Origin: Ifrita kowaldi
Lineage: Eukaryota; Chordata; Aves; Passeriformes; Cinclosomatidae
Direction: 5' to 3'
Assembly: GCA_013398055.1 (NCBI GenBank)
Contig: VZRS01009539.1
Coordinates: 434,001-498,000, forward strand
Length of the DNA: 64,000 bases
Part shown: positions 61,004 through 64,000 of the stretch, piece after piece
Position numbering within the stretch: the stretch's first letter is position 1
How the letters are laid out: every line of letters begins with the position of its first letter
Notes under the pieces: model-generated
Seen by the model: the letters and a program-made list of their open reading frames with translations, nothing else
What the model was told of the DNA's origin: nothing
The model's database searches: none
Position numbers and translations under genes: made by a program

Positions 61004-61439
61004 GAACAATTTGGTTGCAATGGAAGGGAAGTATGTAGTCATTTTGATTATTATCTATAGAAATATAACAATATAAAAATATTTCAATCTCGCCTGATTT
61101 ATGGCCAGACTTTGAAATATCTGTAGCTGTAGTCCATTTGCTGGGTTTAGAAGATAATTTGGTTAACTTGGGGCAGTGAGTGGGAGATACAATAAAAATT
61201 CTCAAGAGGTTCAATAACAAACCAGTCATTAACCCACAGAAAGCAAATGTCTTTCTCCCCAGTGCCTGGAAAAGAAAAAACTCCTTGCAGTCACAGAACC
61301 TGGGGACCTGCTGCACAGAAAAGACTCCACGGAGACAGATGTACAGGGAGCTGCACAAGCCAGCAGGGCACCACAGCAGCAACAGGGGCCACCAGCACCT
61401 GGGCTACCTGAGCATGGGCAGCCAGGAGATGAGAGAAGC
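61004..61439. other. Unassigned stretch between two CR1 elements
   Basis: 61004-61250 is AT-rich with no match seen. 61290-61430 is GC/CAG-rich and could be an unrecognised part of a CR1 or of the adjoining element. No gene is supported. Confidence 0.45.
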
Positions 61440-61810
61440 GGTAGTCCTCTTCTCCTCATGTCTCAGACTGGATCTGCATCCACTTTGGGGTATTATAATA
61501 AAAGAAAGACATTGATAAACTGCAGTCAGTCCAGTGGAGGTCCACCAAGCTGGTCAGGGGCTGGAGCACTTGCTGTAGTACTGAGGCTGAGGGAGCTGGG
61601 CTTGTTCCCCCCAGCTAAAAGTTTTCAAGGAGGGGTCAGCCCTGGAACAGGCTGCCTGTGGAGGCTCTGCAGTCTCTGTCCTTGGAGGATTTCAAGACTG
61701 ACTGTTTAAAGATCTGAGCAGCCTTTCTGAGCAACCTGATCCTGCTTTCCGCAAAAGGTTGGACTACAGACACCCTGAAGTCCAACACTGATGATCCTGT
61801 GACTCTTTAT
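61440..61810 (+). mobile_element. CR1 LINE 3' region with internal deletions
   Basis: Plus-orientation CR1: a diverged GTAGTCCTCTTCTCCTCATG block, AAGAAAGACATTGATAAACT, GTCAGTCCAGTGGAGGTCCA, CAAGCTGGTCAGGGGCTGGA, GAGGGAGCTGGGCTTGTTCC, a jump to CCTGGAACAGGCTGCCTGTG, GGAGGCTCTGCAGTCTCTGT, CTTGGAGGATTTCAAGACTG and CTGAGCAACCTGATCCTGCT, ending near TGATCCTGTGACTCT. The segment between the CTTGTTCC and CTGGAACAGG blocks is missing, so there is an internal deletion. The subfamily differs from the minus-strand copy beside it. Confidence 0.85.
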
Positions 61811-64000
61811 AACTGAAAACATTAACAATTAAATGTTTCATACATCCACACCAAGATAGTTATATAAGAAGAAGAAATTCATATTGTTAGGAGTCAGACA
61901 AAAGATGAGGGATAGTTGCAATAAAGAATGATCAAAAAAAGCAGCTCCGTGTTTGTACATATTGATTTGCAGCAGTGCTGGTTCTAGGATTTCTGCCCTG
62001 TGTTCCAGCATAGTATGACAGACAAACTTGACAAGTAGAGCTTTAGCTCCATAAGTCAAGAAGCCTGATTTCTTCTTGTCCTGCATGTTCAAAATTCAGA
62101 TATGTGAACCTCATGTAAGATACCATAAATTTAAATAAAGTGTTTTGACAAGTTTGAATGGATGTAAATCACTTCCTAGTCCCCAGGCAAAAACTGAAAC
62201 AGGACAAAAGAATAGGCTCATGGCTTTTCTTCCAAGCAACAAGAGACATTTAAAAATAGAATTGTAATAAACAAACTTCAGATATCACTTAATGAAGTTG
62301 TGAGCTTCCCCTACCATTTTTCTAACCAGCCAGATTAATTTTGTTCCTTTTTTTTTTCATTAAACATATTACTTTAGATTGTGAGTTCCTTTGCCAATTT
62401 CTAGCCTGTGGAGAATTTTAATGACTGAGTCATAAACCCCACTAAAAATGGGATTTGTAATGGAAATGCAAAGGGACCTTTAACTAGAGCACATGGTTTG
62501 TTATACTGCAATAATAATAAACAATAATAGTAATATTAATAAAAATGACATAGTTTTATGTGTACCCATAAAAGTCCATTTATATGATCACTGTACTAAT
62601 ATTTAAAATTCCAAGGTACTGCATTTTTCACAATTATTATTGTTATAGGCTTTACAGAATTTTCCAAATCCTTTGTATCTCAATGTGTTGTGGCTTAAGG
62701 ATATGCACTGGCAGAACTCTGGTCCTCAGACTATTGATTAGTTAAAAGGACTCTTTCTTACTAAAACTTTTTTAACATTTCCTCTATGCATATTTTTTAC
62801 CCCTTAATAAGAAACTAAAAGCTTCGAAGTTCCAGGAAGTTCTGAAAATTCCCCAAGTACAAATAAATGGAAGAAACCTATTCAATAAATTATGAACCTA
62901 AAAAATAATCAGTTAATATTCACTATCAAAAAGGCAATTTCTTATAAAGCAGTTTCTGCATGTCCCCAGGCCATAAACTTACTCCCTGGCTTCCACTGTG
63001 TGGAAGTTTCAATTAGAATTTCATGTTGAAAAGTACGTTAACACCTTCTTATATATATTTTGGTAATGTCTGTTTAACTCGGGCTGTCACAACTTGGAAT
63101 GGATATTTTTTTTCTTTTCCAATAAACCAGTCAAAAAAAGGGGGGAAGATATTGAATGGTTCATAAATGTATAATGTTTCCCATTTGTTATATTCTGCAA
63201 TCAGAGGCAGCAGCTTTAAACTTGCATATCAGTGCATAATTCCACAAACTTAAAAAATTGATCTGCCAATGTCTCCCCTCAAGCAATCTTTTAATTAAAT
63301 GAACTTCACTCACCTTACCTCTAAATTCCATAGGTTGATTTCATATGGAGCTTTGATTCATTTTTCAGCGAAGTTTTTTCTTGTTTTTAAACTGTAAAGG
63401 TTGTTTAGTAAACAAGTGTTTAATAATGCATAGAAGGTGACTGAACATAGATCAATGCCAATTATTTATTCACGATAAAAAACTTGGAAGTAATGAGGTT
63501 CTTTTGTATGCTTGCCAACCAAAGCAGAAGTAGGCTGGGTTCTCAGTCACAGTGAATGTAATTGAGCTTTTAATTTGTAGGAAACTGTGCTGATTTAGAC
63601 CAGCTAGAGGTCTGCTTTAAGAATATTTTTCCCCCATATTCTTATACAAAAATTGAATTTGTAATAATGGCAGTTCTGTTTAACTGTATCATTAAGTTAG
63701 TACATGGTTCAACACAGAAACTCATGATAGTATCATTAAGAACCTAAAATATTTTGGAACACTTGCTATTAGTATTTGAAAAAAAATCTGATCAAGTGCA
63801 CTTAACAGTTCAGAATATAAAAATACAGGTTGAACTACAGGTAAAATGAGTGGCAAGTGTGTAGCTCCACTTGGTCAGGATACAGATCCTCACAGCAAAT
63901 GTAGAAGTTGTACAAGTTTGGATTTTAAAAAGCTGCAGGGGCACGGTCCAATGCAGGAACACTGGACAAGGACAGAAGAGAAAATGTGTGTGGATCCTAA
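61811..64000. other. Unassigned AT-rich stretch to window end
   Basis: No gene recognised. The 84-codon minus-strand frame at 61838-62092 has no known motif. An AAT/TAA-rich patch lies at 62508-62545. No clear repeat at the right edge. Confidence 0.5.

Noticed and set aside
60828..61382. 184-codon minus-strand frame as a separate gene
   Set aside because: Its last third is CR1 ORF2 upstream of a frameshift; the first part is unrelated flanking sequence read through.
1..64000. Bacterial-style operons, CRISPR arrays, phage or plasmid features
   Set aside because: No ribosome-binding-site/gene packing, no regularly spaced repeats; repeat content is that of a vertebrate (bird) nuclear genome.

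Overview
The window looks like AT-rich, gene-poor nuclear DNA from a bird. The main evidence is the repeat content: almost every recognisable feature is a CR1 (chicken repeat 1) LINE. Many are 5'-truncated copies ending in the tail seen in bird genomes (runs of ATTCTATG-like octamers), and there are also much older, decayed CR1/L3-like copies. One avian-style retroviral LTR is present. The two long N runs and two isolated n characters show that this is a draft assembly. I see no intact host protein-coding gene, rRNA, tRNA or CRISPR array. The species cannot be named from this sequence; a modern (neoavian) bird is an inference.

Layout. 1-22.7 kb is mostly unassigned non-coding DNA with scattered CR1 pieces: a fossil copy at about 4.3-5.4 kb, younger tails at 6.2, 11.0 and 15.3 kb, and an old amniote-type CR1 3' end at 21.2 kb. 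22.7-24.0 kb holds two CR1 pieces joined head-to-tail that cover overlapping parts of the same consensus. 27.2-27.8 kb is an antisense CR1. 31.2-31.4 kb is a long purine-only GGGAAA-type repeat. 33.93-34.07 kb is a striking 140-bp foldback with roughly 60-nt arms and no repeat family I recognise. 37.3 kb is another antisense CR1. 40.05-41.36 kb holds an essentially identical 435/438-bp duplication around an assembly gap, almost certainly an uncollapsed contig overlap. 46.4 and 49.9-50.4 kb hold more CR1 pieces.

55.9-61.8 kb is a dense CR1 graveyard: two fused tails, two fossil copies, a retroviral LTR next to a CR1 3' end, a 478-bp gap, and the youngest element of the window. That element is a minus-strand CR1 with an open reverse-transcriptase frame of 278 codons that runs into the gap and is broken upstream by a frameshift in a T8 run.

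The most interesting unexplained structure is the 33.93-34.07 kb hairpin. Its arm differences keep G:U pairing on the plus strand. No multi-gene biological system is visible.
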